A stretch of 44,471 nucleotides of DNA from Planctomycetota bacterium (lineage in GTDB: Bacteria; Planctomycetota; Phycisphaerae; SM23-33). The notes under the pieces were generated by a model, which ran no database searches, was not told the DNA's origin, and saw only the letters and a list, made by a program, of their open reading frames with translations. Shown piece after piece: positions 7,454-15,357 of the stretch; within the stretch, counting starts at the first letter, position 1, and each line of letters opens with the position of its first letter. Both the position numbers and the translations under genes were made by a program. The stretch spans positions 1-44,471 of the forward strand of contig JACRIL010000018.1 of the NCBI GenBank assembly GCA_016235825.1, read 5' to 3'.

Positions 7454-8759
7454 GCGATTCGAGTTTGGCGATGACTTCGGCCATGTCGCCTGCGCGTTCG
7501 GTGGGGTTGAGCGCTATGCATGAGATGACAAGGTTTCTCAGGCCGGCCGGCTGGGCCGAAAGCTGTTTTTCGAGCGTTTCCTGGCGGTCTTTTTCGGTGA
7601 TGGCCGGCCTCTCGCCGACGAGGGTCCAGAACAGCGTGGCCCCGAAGCTGTAGATGTCTGTCCGCTTGTCGATAGGCCGGCAGAGCATCAGCTCCGGGGA
7701 ACCGAACTGGACCAGTTCTCTGGGCTTGGGCTTGACGGTGAGGGTCGTGCAGCATTCGCCCAGGTCGATGATCTTGACCTGTCCTTCCGGCGAGGATATG
7801 ACGTGCTCCGGGCAGATGTCCGCGTGCACGTATCCCTGTTCGTGGATGTACTGGAGACCTTTGGCCGTCTGGAGAAAGACGTTCAATATCGACACCAGCG
7901 TGCCGGGCGTGTAATCGTTGAGGCTCTTGCCGGGGCAATGCTCCATGACCAGATGTATCTCCTTGACAAAGAGGAGCTGTCGGACGCGGTGAATCTCCAG
8001 CACCCGCCTGACGTTGGCATGATTGAACTTTGAGCCGACCTGGTATTCGTTTTCCGCCTGGTCCATGGCGAAATCCTTGCCGGACCGCTTGACGACCTGC
8101 TTGAGGGCGAATATCTCCGCCATTTCCTCTTTTTTAACCTGCCAGATGGTGCTCGCCTCGCCGGTGCCGATGGTGTTTACGGCGGCGTAGCCCGAGAAGA
8201 ACTTTTCTTCGCCCCTCGATGCCGAACCTGCCGACAGGCTGTCATCGACGTCCGCCACGGCCGCCAGGCCGGTCGGAATTGACGCAAGCATCTCAGGTGA
8301 AATGTCGTCCATCTGTATCCTGGCCATAAAATCGTTCCCGCACGACGGACAGGTAATCGTCTTGCCGATTGCGGATTTCGGCATGTCGTGGCAGAAATTG
8401 CAATGGGGGCACTTGACCGAGGTCGCCTGGGACGGGTCGATCTGCTTTGCGGCCGCGGCCGGCGCATCGTCGGCAGACGCCCGCGGAAAAGCCACGAAAG
8501 GCTGCGAGTCGTCCTCGATAGGCTGGGCGACGACATCCTCTTCCTGGGCGGATTCATCGGCTTTGGCCGGTGCGGCGGCTTTGGCTGTCTCGGGGGATTG
8601 AGCGGGCTTTGACCGGCGGGGCTGGCCGCGGAAATCCTCCGACGAAACAACCCTGGCCACGAACTCATGCCCGCAGTCCTTGCATTTGACCTTTTTGCCT
8701 TCAATGGTCTTCGGCGCCGGGTGCAGCCGCTTGCAGGATGGACACTGTGCTACCAGCAT
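7446..8759 (-). CDS. Double zinc-ribbon, Ser/Thr kinase-fold protein with degenerate catalytic loop
   Basis: A 437-aa soluble protein. Two MJ0042-type zinc ribbons (C6, C9, C26, C29 and C117, C120, C137, C140) flank an Ala/Pro/Glu-rich linker. A protein-kinase fold follows from about 190 to 430. Kept kinase features: VAIK-type lysine K220 (FALKQ), a helix-C glutamate (E236 or E238), DLG at 332-334, the SPE of the activation segment (354-356) and D368 (DIYSFG). The catalytic loop reads VHADICPEHV: D314 is kept, but the usual HRD arginine, the catalytic lysine and the metal-binding asparagine are A313, C316 and H319. It may be a slow or atypical kinase, or a pseudokinase scaffold. No transmembrane segment or PASTA domain is present. 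A GAGG precedes the ATG. Confidence 0.85.
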   Translation of the reverse strand: MLVAQCPSCKRLHPAPKTIEGKKVKCKDCGHEFVARVVSSEDFRGQPRRSKPAQSPETAKAAAPAKADESAQEEDVVAQPIEDDSQPFVAFPRASADDAPAAAAKQIDPSQATSVKCPHCNFCHDMPKSAIGKTITCPSCGNDFMARIQMDDISPEMLASIPTGLAAVADVDDSLSAGSASRGEEKFFSGYAAVNTIGTGEASTIWQVKKEEMAEIFALKQVVKRSGKDFAMDQAENEYQVGSKFNHANVRRVLEIHRVRQLLFVKEIHLVMEHCPGKSLNDYTPGTLVSILNVFLQTAKGLQYIHEQGYVHADICPEHVISSPEGQVKIIDLGECCTTLTVKPKPRELVQFGSPELMLCRPIDKRTDIYSFGATLFWTLVGERPAITEKDRQETLEKQLSAQPAGLRNLVISCIALNPTERAGDMAEVIAKLESLS

Positions 8760-8834
8760 CTATATCTGTAACCTCATTTCAAGACGACCTGCCATGCAAC
8801 TCTATGAAGCTCTTTATTAATGAACCAGGTTACA

Positions 8835-9085
8835 CCTTATTTCGCCCCTTCAGGGCTTTACGGCTTTATTTCTCGCCGATTCCCAGGGCGTTGCCCTGGG
8901 CTATCATATTTTGCCCTTTTAGGGCGTAACATCTGTCGTTCGGAACATCATGCGCTGCATTAACCGATATTTCAATGAATGCGAAATCGTGCAGCCCCAA
9001 TGGGGCGCAATATTACAGCCCAGGGCGAAGCCCTGGGAAAACAGTGCAATAATAAATATTCAAGCCCTGAAGGGGCGAAATAAAG
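8835..9085. repeat. Mirror-image composite of hairpin units, about 250 bp
   Basis: Two halves in opposite orientation carry the same ordered hairpins. Outer unit: CCTTATTTCGCCCCTTCAGG and onwards (8835-8858) against the complement at 9062-9085, 23 of 24 bases matching. Middle unit: CCCAGGGCG-tt-GCCCTGGGCT (from 8882) against AGCCCAGGGCGAAGCCCTGG (from 9018). Inner unit: GCCCTTTTAGGGCG (8913-8926) against GCCCCAATGGGGCG (8994-9007). The halves are separated by about 65 bp of unique sequence. It fills most of the 597-bp gap between the kinase-like gene and fhs. A truncated copy of the middle and inner units lies at 20797-20844. Confidence 0.85.
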
Positions 9086-9122
9086 TCTTGTGCATAATCA
9101 GACAGAAACAGATATGCAATCC

Positions 9123-9156
9123 CACCCCCAATCAAACAACGCTTGGGGGCGCCACC
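9123..9156. repeat. CACCCCCAA palindrome, single-hairpin copy
   Basis: CACCCCCAA and TTGGGGGCGCCACC bracket a 12-nt loop (stem 9125-9131 and 9143-9149). The ends match the CACCCCCAAG...GGTGGCACC family seen at 23604-23703 and 33173-33218. The remainder of the gap up to fhs (9157-9356) shows no gene. Confidence 0.6.
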
Positions 9157-9356
9157 AACCGGCGAGCCTACTCCGCCGTCGTCGGCTTATATCAGTATTC
9201 CTGTTATTAATTTCCGATTATATCCCAAAATAGCAAGGACAAAATTGGCTTCGGCGGAAATCGTTCAAGTGCGGGCTTGCATTGCGGCTGGGGCCGGAAT
9301 AAACTTCCCGCCTTGCGGATAAACTGACATTTAAAACTTTTAAGGAGAAGCAACAG

Positions 9357-11099
9357 ATGCCCAAGGTTCCGTCCGACATAGAAATTTCCCGGGCCGCCAA
9401 ACCCAGGCCTATCACCGAGATAGCCGCCCAGGCGGGCATTCTGCCGGCAGAGCTTGAGCCTTACGGCGACGTGAAGGCCAAGGTCAAGCTGAACATCCTT
9501 GAGCGTCTGGCCGGCAAGTCCAACGGCAAGTACATCGACGTAACGGCCATCACGCCCACGCCGCTGGGCGAGGGCAAGACGACCACTTCGGTAGGCCTGG
9601 CGCAGGCGATGGGCCGGATCGGCAAAAAGATTTTCCTGTGCATCCGCCAGCCGTCGATGGGTCCGACGTTCGGCATCAAGGGCGGGGCGGCCGGCGGCGG
9701 TTACAGCCAGGTCATCCCGATGGAAGAGTTCAACCTCCACCTGACCGGCGACATACACGCCGTCTCGATCTCGCACAATCTGGTCGCCGCCGCGATCGAC
9801 GCCAGGATTCTGCACGAGGACAACCTCACCGACGCCGAGCTTGCCAAGATCAAGCTCCGCCGGCTGAACATCGACCCGTATTCGATCACCTGGCGGCGGG
9901 TGATGGACGTGTCCGACCGGGCGCTGCGGAACGTGCTGGTCGGGCTGGGCACGGAAGACGACGGCAGGCCTCGCCAGAGCGGGTTCGACATCTCCGTCGC
10001 CAGCGAGATCATGGCGATCCTGGCGCTGTCCGAGAATCTTCATGACATGCGTGCCCGTCTGGGCAGGATGATTATCGGCATGGACAAGTCCGGCAAGCCG
10101 GTAACAGCCGAGGACCTGGGCGTAACCGGCGCGCTGACCGTGCTGATGAAGGACGCCATCAAGCCCAACCTGATGCAGACGCTGGAAGGCCAGCCGGCCT
10201 TCGTTCACGCCGGCCCGTTCGCCAACATCGCGCACGGCAACAACTCGATAGTCGCAGACCGCATCGCGCTGAAGCTGGCCGACTACGTGGTTACCGAGAG
10301 CGGCTTCGGCGCCGACATAGGCATGGAAAAGTTCTTCAACATAAAGTGCCGCATAAGCGGCCTGTCGCCCAACTGCGTGGTGCTGGTGGCCACCGTCCGG
10401 GCGCTCAAGATGCACGGAGGCGGGCCGAAGGTCTCCCCGGGCAAGCCCCTCGACGACGCCTACACCCGCGAGAACCTGCCCCTGCTGGAAAAGGGGATAT
10501 GCAATCTCCAGAGGCACATCGAGATCGCCAAGATGTTCGGCGTGCCGGTCGTGGTTGCGGTGAACCATTTTTACACCGACAGCCAGGGCGAACTGGAATA
10601 CGCCCGCAAGGCGGCAGAAGCCGCCGGGGCCGAGGCCGCCGTCATCAGCCGGCACTGGGAGCAGGGCGGCAAGGGCGCTATCGAACTGGCCGAGGCCGTG
10701 GTCTCCGCCTGCCAGAAGCCTTCGAAGTTCAAGCTGCTTTATCCCGACGAGATGTCCATCAAGGAAAAGATCGAGACTATCGCCAAGAAGGTCTATCACG
10801 CAGCCGGCGTAACATACGAGCCGACGGCAGAGCAGCAGATCAAGGCTTACGAAAATGCCGGCCTGTCGAAACTGCCGATCTGCATGGCCAAGACGCACCT
10901 GTCGCTCTCGCACGACGCGTCGCTCAAGGGCGTGCCCAAGGGCTTCACCGTGCCGATCCGCGAGGTCCGGGCGTCGGCGGGCGCGGGATTCCTCTACCCG
11001 ATACTGGGAACCATGCGGACCATGCCGGGCCTGCCCAGCCGGCCGGCCTTCATGGACGTCGATCTTGACAAGGACGGAAACGTCGTCGGTTTGTTCTAG
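9357..11099 (+). CDS. fhs: Formate--tetrahydrofolate ligase
   Basis: A 580-aa cytosolic enzyme that makes 10-formyl-THF from formate, ATP and THF. The ATP loop [12 protein letters not shown] is at 66-77. Family signatures [13 protein letters not shown] (just after the P-loop region) and [12 protein letters not shown] (around residue 345) are intact. Usual length is 555-560 aa; the excess is a short N-terminal extension. The start is set by a strong AAGGAGAAG Shine-Dalgarno. In anaerobes it feeds one-carbon units to purine and Met synthesis or the Wood-Ljungdahl methyl branch; no other gene of that pathway is in the window. gatC starts 8 nt after the stop, implying co-transcription. Confidence 0.97.
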   Translation: MPKVPSDIEISRAAKPRPITEIAAQAGILPAELEPYGDVKAKVKLNILERLAGKSNGKYIDVTAITPTPLGEGKTTTSVGLAQAMGRIGKKIFLCIRQPSMGPTFGIKGGAAGGGYSQVIPMEEFNLHLTGDIHAVSISHNLVAAAIDARILHEDNLTDAELAKIKLRRLNIDPYSITWRRVMDVSDRALRNVLVGLGTEDDGRPRQSGFDISVASEIMAILALSENLHDMRARLGRMIIGMDKSGKPVTAEDLGVTGALTVLMKDAIKPNLMQTLEGQPAFVHAGPFANIAHGNNSIVADRIALKLADYVVTESGFGADIGMEKFFNIKCRISGLSPNCVVLVATVRALKMHGGGPKVSPGKPLDDAYTRENLPLLEKGICNLQRHIEIAKMFGVPVVVAVNHFYTDSQGELEYARKAAEAAGAEAAVISRHWEQGGKGAIELAEAVVSACQKPSKFKLLYPDEMSIKEKIETIAKKVYHAAGVTYEPTAEQQIKAYENAGLSKLPICMAKTHLSLSHDASLKGVPKGFTVPIREVRASAGAGFLYPILGTMRTMPGLPSRPAFMDVDLDKDGNVVGLF

Positions 11100-11107
11100 A
11101 GGTTTCG

Positions 11108-11410
11108 ATGCCCCAGAAGATCGACAATGAGCTTGTCAGGCACATAGCCAAGCTCGGCAGGATCGAACTGGCGGATGAGCAGGTCGGGACGTTCGGCCGG
11201 CAGTTGTCGGCTATACTCGATTACGTCGGCAAGCTGCAGGAGCTCAACACCGACGGCATCGAGCCGATGGCCCACGCGGTGGAACTGCGGAACGTACTGG
11301 CCGACGACTCGCCGGGTGAGTCGCTCAAGCCGGATCAGGCCCTTGCCAATGCCCCGCAGCGAGACGGCGATTTCTTCGCGGTCCCCAAGGTCATAGACGA
11401 CAGCCAATAG
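11108..11410 (+). CDS. gatC: Asp/Glu-tRNA amidotransferase subunit C
   Basis: A 100-aa subunit that wraps GatA and GatB in the GatCAB complex, which amidates Glu-tRNA(Gln) and Asp-tRNA(Asn). Conserved features: VRHIAKLGRIELADEQ at the start, LSAILDYVGKLQELNTDGIEPM in the middle, and LRNVLADDSPGESL towards the end. It is 8 nt downstream of fhs with AGAGG before the ATG. It is followed by 162 bp holding a nested palindrome before gatA. Confidence 0.95.
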   Translation: MPQKIDNELVRHIAKLGRIELADEQVGTFGRQLSAILDYVGKLQELNTDGIEPMAHAVELRNVLADDSPGESLKPDQALANAPQRDGDFFAVPKVIDDSQ

Positions 11411-11430
11411 ATGAGCGGGCTGTTGTAAAA

Positions 11431-11545
11431 GTGGCACGAGCATCTTGCCCGTGTGTTCCACGACCGTCTCGGTCGTGGCTGTTGTTGTTTTTGCATTCCA
11501 GGGGCGAGACGCCCCTGGGACACACGGACGAGACGTCCGTGCCAC
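11431..11545. repeat. Nested four-hairpin palindrome, copy B, inside the gatCA junction
   Basis: A 115-bp element with the same plan as copy A at 3499-3643. Outer stem: GTGGCA (11431-11436) and TGCCAC (11540-11545). Hairpin a: ACGAGC-atctt-GCCCGT (11436-11452, one mismatch). Inner stem: GTGTt (11453-11457) and GACAC (11519-11523). Hairpin b: CCACGACCG-tct-CGGTCGTGG (11458-11478). After a 19-nt T-rich centre come hairpin b' CCAGGGGCG-aga-CGCCCCTGG (11498-11518) and hairpin a' ACGGACG-aga-CGTCCGT (11524-11540). It must be transcribed if gatC and gatA share a message. Confidence 0.87.
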
Positions 11546-11572
11546 GAAAGAAACGGGCTGATTGAGAAAGCC

Positions 11573-13081
11573 ATGAGCGGAATCACAAATCTGACGGCGT
11601 GCGAGACGGCAAGCGCGATTGCGGCCGGCAAATTGTCGGCCGTCGACGTCGCCAAGGCCTATCTTGCCGCCATCGAGCGGCTGGAACCGGCGATCTGCGC
11701 ATACAACGAGGTCTTCGCCGACCGTGCGATGGACCAGGCGCGGCAGATTGACGCGGCGATCAGCCGCGGCGAGTCCGTGGGGCCGCTGGCCGGCGTGCCG
11801 GTCGCCCTCAAGGACAACATCTGCACCGATTTCGGCAGGACGACCTGCTCGTCAAAGATTTTGGCGAATTTCCATTCGCCGTATTCTGCCTGCGTGGCTG
11901 AAAAGCTTCTCGCGGCCGGGGCGGTGATTCTTGGCAAGACAAACCTGGATGAGTTCGCGATGGGTTCCAGCACGGAAAACAGCGCGACCAGGACCACCCG
12001 CAATCCGTGGGATACGTCGCGCGTGCCGGGCGGGTCGTCGGGCGGTTCGGCGGCGGCGGTCTCGGCGGGGCTTGCCGCGGCGGCCATGGGCAGCGATACC
12101 GGCGGATCGATCCGCCAGCCGGCCGGGCTGTGCGGCGTGGTCGGACTCAAGCCGACCTACGGCCGGGTCAGCAGGTACGGCCTGGTCGCTTACGGGTCGA
12201 GCCTTGACCAGATAGGCCCCATAACCCGCGATGCCGCCGACTGCGCCCTGTTGCTGCGGGCGATCGCCGGCCACGACAGCCGCGACTCGACCAGCCTGCC
12301 GGCCGACGTGCCGGATTACCTCGCGGAACTTGAAACGCCGCTGAAAAATCTGCGGATCGGCCTGCCGAAGGAATTCTTCGGCCAGGCCCTCGACTCCGAG
12401 ATCCGCTCGGCCATCGACAAGGCCGTCGGAACATACAAATCTCTGGGCGCTACGGCCGTCGAGGTCTCGCTGCCGCACAGCCGCATCGATGTCGGGCCAG
12501 GCGGGCAGTTGAGTTCCTACGCCGTCGCCTGTTATTACATTGTCGCCACGGCCGAGGCGTCCAGCAACCTGGCCCGCTACGACGGCGCCCACTACGGCCA
12601 TCGCACCGCCGGGCCGGTCAAAGACATCATCGACATGTATTCCAAAAGCCGGGCCGAAGGCTTCGGCGACGAGGTAAAGCGCCGGATAATGCTCGGAACC
12701 TACGTCTTGTCCAGCGGCTATTACGACGCCTATTACCTCAAGGCCATGAAGGTCCGCCGGCTCATCAAGAACGATTTCGACGAGGCGTTCAAGTCGTGCG
12801 ACGCGCTCATCTGCCCGACCAGCCCGACGACCGCGTTCAAGCTCGGCGAGAAGACCGCCGACCCTATTCAGATGTATCTTGCCGACATCTATACTATCTC
12901 GCTGAACCTTGCGGGCCTGCCGGGCGTGAGCATTCCGGCCGGGCTATCCGCCTCAGGCCTGCCGATAGGAATGCAGCTTGTCGGGCCGGTGCTTTCGGAA
13001 GGCACGCTGCTGCGGGCGGCAAGAATGTTCGAAAAAACATCCGGGACATGCAATCTGATGGCAAAGATGGTACAATCCTGA
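11573..13081 (+). CDS. gatA: Asp/Glu-tRNA amidotransferase subunit A
   Basis: A 502-aa amidase-signature enzyme that releases ammonia from Gln for GatB. The Ser-cisSer-Lys triad is intact: K80 (VALKDN), S155 (GGSSGGS) and S179 (GSDTGGSI). The Gly/Ser-rich amidase signature spans about 150-182. The start at MSGITNL (11573) is chosen because the longer reading frame would translate the repeat element 11431-11545 into low-complexity Cys/Arg sequence and lacks homology. The Shine-Dalgarno is weak (GAGAAAG), so translation might depend on the surrounding mRNA structure. Confidence 0.96.
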   Translation: MSGITNLTACETASAIAAGKLSAVDVAKAYLAAIERLEPAICAYNEVFADRAMDQARQIDAAISRGESVGPLAGVPVALKDNICTDFGRTTCSSKILANFHSPYSACVAEKLLAAGAVILGKTNLDEFAMGSSTENSATRTTRNPWDTSRVPGGSSGGSAAAVSAGLAAAAMGSDTGGSIRQPAGLCGVVGLKPTYGRVSRYGLVAYGSSLDQIGPITRDAADCALLLRAIAGHDSRDSTSLPADVPDYLAELETPLKNLRIGLPKEFFGQALDSEIRSAIDKAVGTYKSLGATAVEVSLPHSRIDVGPGGQLSSYAVACYYIVATAEASSNLARYDGAHYGHRTAGPVKDIIDMYSKSRAEGFGDEVKRRIMLGTYVLSSGYYDAYYLKAMKVRRLIKNDFDEAFKSCDALICPTSPTTAFKLGEKTADPIQMYLADIYTISLNLAGLPGVSIPAGLSASGLPIGMQLVGPVLSEGTLLRAARMFEKTSGTCNLMAKMVQS

Positions 13082-13120
13082 AATCCGTTTGCCGGAAAAG
13101 AAAATTGGGAAGGAAACAAT

Positions 13121-13663
13121 ATGCCACATACAACCGAGATTAAATGCCCGCTGTGCGGCAGCGAGCGGTTCAGCACGCTCATGAATACCCGGACCGACCT
13201 GCTTATGCTGCCGCCGTCAGCGATGCTGCCCGGCCAATCCAGCCACAAATACCTTGTCGCCACGGCGCGGGCCTGCATGGATTGCGGGTTTATCGCGATA
13301 TTTGCCTCGCCCGACGAACTGAAACGGAAATTCGGGTCCGCGGCGATGCGTCCGGTCGATCCCCAGGCCGCCAAAAAAGCCGAGGAGGCCCAGGATATCC
13401 TCGTTGGAAACGCGACGGACACGGTTTCCGATGAGGGCCAACTGCTCGAAAGGCTGGCCTCGCAGATCAAGCCGACCGACACGATTGATCGCCTGAAAAG
13501 CACCGACACGATCTCCGAGGAGGCGCTCTACAAGCTTCGCGGGGTCCGCGAATCTAAGGAAAAGCCGCCCGGCTGGTGGGAAAAGCCCGAAGAGCCAGAC
13601 CCGGCCAAAAAACCGGACGACACAAACGACACATATGAGCCGCCGCCGCTTCCGCCCGGGTAA
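13121..13663 (+). CDS. Zinc-ribbon hypothetical protein between gatA and gatB
   Basis: A 180-aa protein not recognised as a named family. The N-terminal part has a likely zinc ribbon, CPLCG (9-13) paired with CMDCG (53-57) on hairpin-like strands. The rest is charged and probably flexible, with a Pro/Asp-rich tail (EPDPAKKPDD...EPPPLPPG). There is no signal peptide or membrane segment. It has a good GGAAGG Shine-Dalgarno and lies 39 nt after gatA and 29 nt before gatB, so it is co-transcribed with GatCAB. A link to tRNA amidation is only guilt by association. Confidence 0.7.
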   Translation: MPHTTEIKCPLCGSERFSTLMNTRTDLLMLPPSAMLPGQSSHKYLVATARACMDCGFIAIFASPDELKRKFGSAAMRPVDPQAAKKAEEAQDILVGNATDTVSDEGQLLERLASQIKPTDTIDRLKSTDTISEEALYKLRGVRESKEKPPGWWEKPEEPDPAKKPDDTNDTYEPPPLPPG

Positions 13664-13692
13664 AGCCCGAAGGACCTGTGAGGTGCTGATCG

Positions 13693-15180
13693 ATGGTTGA
13701 AGGCGATCCGGACGTCAAACCGATCGTGGGACTCGAGATTCACGTCGAGCTTCACACGGCCACCAAGATGTTCTGCCGCTGCCCCAACCGCTTCGGCGAT
13801 CCCCCGAACTCCAACGTCTGCCCGGTCTGCCTGGGCATGCCGGGCGTGCTGCCCGTGATGAACCGCAAGGCCCTGGAACTGGGGATCAAGGTAGGCCTGG
13901 CCCTCAACTGCTCGGCGGGCGGATTTTCCAAATGGGATCGCAAAGGGTATTATTATCCCGACCTGCCGAAAAATTATCAGATCAGCCAGTACGACCTGCC
14001 AATCTGCCGCGACGGATGGATCGAGGTGCCGCTGGACGACGGGGCGGTCAAGAAGGTCCGCATCCGCCGGGCGCACCTGGAGGAGGACGCCGGCAAGAAC
14101 ATCCACGACCACGCGGACCACACGGGCGTGGACCTGAATCGCGCAGGCGTGCCGCTGCTGGAGATAGTGTCCGAGCCGGACATCAATTCGTCGCACGAGG
14201 CCGGCGCATATGCCCGCGCGATGCAGAGGCTGGTCCGCTGGCTGGGCGCATCGCAGGCTAACATGCAGATGGGGCATATACGGTTCGAGCCGAACATCAA
14301 TCTGCACATCGCCTCGGCCGGCAAAACCTATAAGACGCCGATCGTCGAGGTCAAGAACCTCAACAGTTTCAAGGCCCTTGAGGCCGCCGTCGCGTTCGAG
14401 ATCGGCAGGCAGACGGAAGAATGGCGGGCCGATCCGGAGGGATTCAGCCTGGAAAAGCTCAGCAAGCAGAACCGCGGCTGGGACGACGTGCGCATGGCGA
14501 CCGTCTTCCAGCGTGAAAAGGAAGAGGCTCACGACTACCGGTATTTTCCGGAGCCTGACCTTGCCCCCGTGGAGGTCGGCGAGACCTGGCTGGAGTCGAT
14601 CCGCTCGCAGGTGGGCGAACTGCCCCTCCAGCGGCGGGAGAGGTACATAAAGGAATACGGTCTGGCCTTCAAGGATGCAGATGCGCTGACCCAGGACGGC
14701 CCGACGGGCGACCTGCTGGACGGGGCTGTAAAGGCCGGGGCCGATCCCAAGCGGTCGGTGAATCTGCTGCTTGGGCGTGGGGCGGCCATCGCCAACGAAC
14801 GCGGCTGCCAGATAGCCGAGATCGGACTGGCCGTCGAACAGCTTGCCGAACTGGCGAAGATGCTCGCCGATCAGGAAATAAACGCCACTGCCGCCGCGAA
14901 GGTCTTCGATCTGATGATCGCCGGCCGGCAAAACCCCCGACAGATCGCCATGAAACAAGGCCTGCTGGCGGTAACCGACGCCGGCCAGATTGAAAAATGG
15001 GTCGATCAGGCCATCGCCGACAACCCCTCGGCCGTCCAGGACGTGCGGCAGGGCGGAAAAAAGCAGAAGAAGGCATTCGGATTCCTGATGGGCCAGGTCA
15101 TGCAGAAGTCGCGAGGCGCGGCGGCCGCCCGGCAGGTCCAGGACCTGTTGGAAAAAAAACTGGGCGGCGGCCAGCAGTAA
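13693..15180 (+). CDS. gatB: Asp/Glu-tRNA amidotransferase subunit B
   Basis: A 495-aa subunit that phosphorylates and amidates the misacylated tRNA. Visible marks: VGLEIHVEL at 12-20; the zinc-site cysteines in CRCPN and CPVCLG near 28-46; the phosphate-binding region (RRAHLEEDAGKN); and the PROSITE-type LLEIVSEPDI. The C-terminal YqeY-like tail domain (about 345-490), which holds the tRNA, is complete. GAGG precedes the ATG. Together with gatC and gatA, this indicates the indirect route to Gln-tRNA and/or Asn-tRNA. Confidence 0.97.
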   Translation: MVEGDPDVKPIVGLEIHVELHTATKMFCRCPNRFGDPPNSNVCPVCLGMPGVLPVMNRKALELGIKVGLALNCSAGGFSKWDRKGYYYPDLPKNYQISQYDLPICRDGWIEVPLDDGAVKKVRIRRAHLEEDAGKNIHDHADHTGVDLNRAGVPLLEIVSEPDINSSHEAGAYARAMQRLVRWLGASQANMQMGHIRFEPNINLHIASAGKTYKTPIVEVKNLNSFKALEAAVAFEIGRQTEEWRADPEGFSLEKLSKQNRGWDDVRMATVFQREKEEAHDYRYFPEPDLAPVEVGETWLESIRSQVGELPLQRRERYIKEYGLAFKDADALTQDGPTGDLLDGAVKAGADPKRSVNLLLGRGAAIANERGCQIAEIGLAVEQLAELAKMLADQEINATAAAKVFDLMIAGRQNPRQIAMKQGLLAVTDAGQIEKWVDQAIADNPSAVQDVRQGGKKQKKAFGFLMGQVMQKSRGAAAARQVQDLLEKKLGGGQQ

Positions 15181-15357
15181 AAAACTATTGAGTTTAAGGT
15201 CTGATTTGACGATAGTTATAGAAATGGACTTTTTTCGCCTGTCCCGGTATATTAAGCACAGGCCGGGAAGGGGCCGACGTCAACTGAATCCGGGGCCGCA
15301 CCAGGTTGGGTCCGGATGCCCGGACACGATTTAACAGGGCCTTTTAGGAGTCATAAC

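Noticed and set aside
8835..9085. CRISPR array
   Set aside because: The repeats are palindromic units in inverted order with unequal spacing, not direct repeats with uniform spacers, and no cas genes are near.
9157..9356. Possible tetrahydrofolate riboswitch before fhs
   Set aside because: The conserved THF-I elements are not present in this leader.
9207..10913. 568-codon minus-strand open frame opposite fhs
   Set aside because: Shadow of fhs produced by high third-position GC; the plus-strand gene has family signatures and a Shine-Dalgarno.
13528..14958. 476-codon minus-strand open frame opposite gatB
   Set aside because: Shadow of gatB, no family features.
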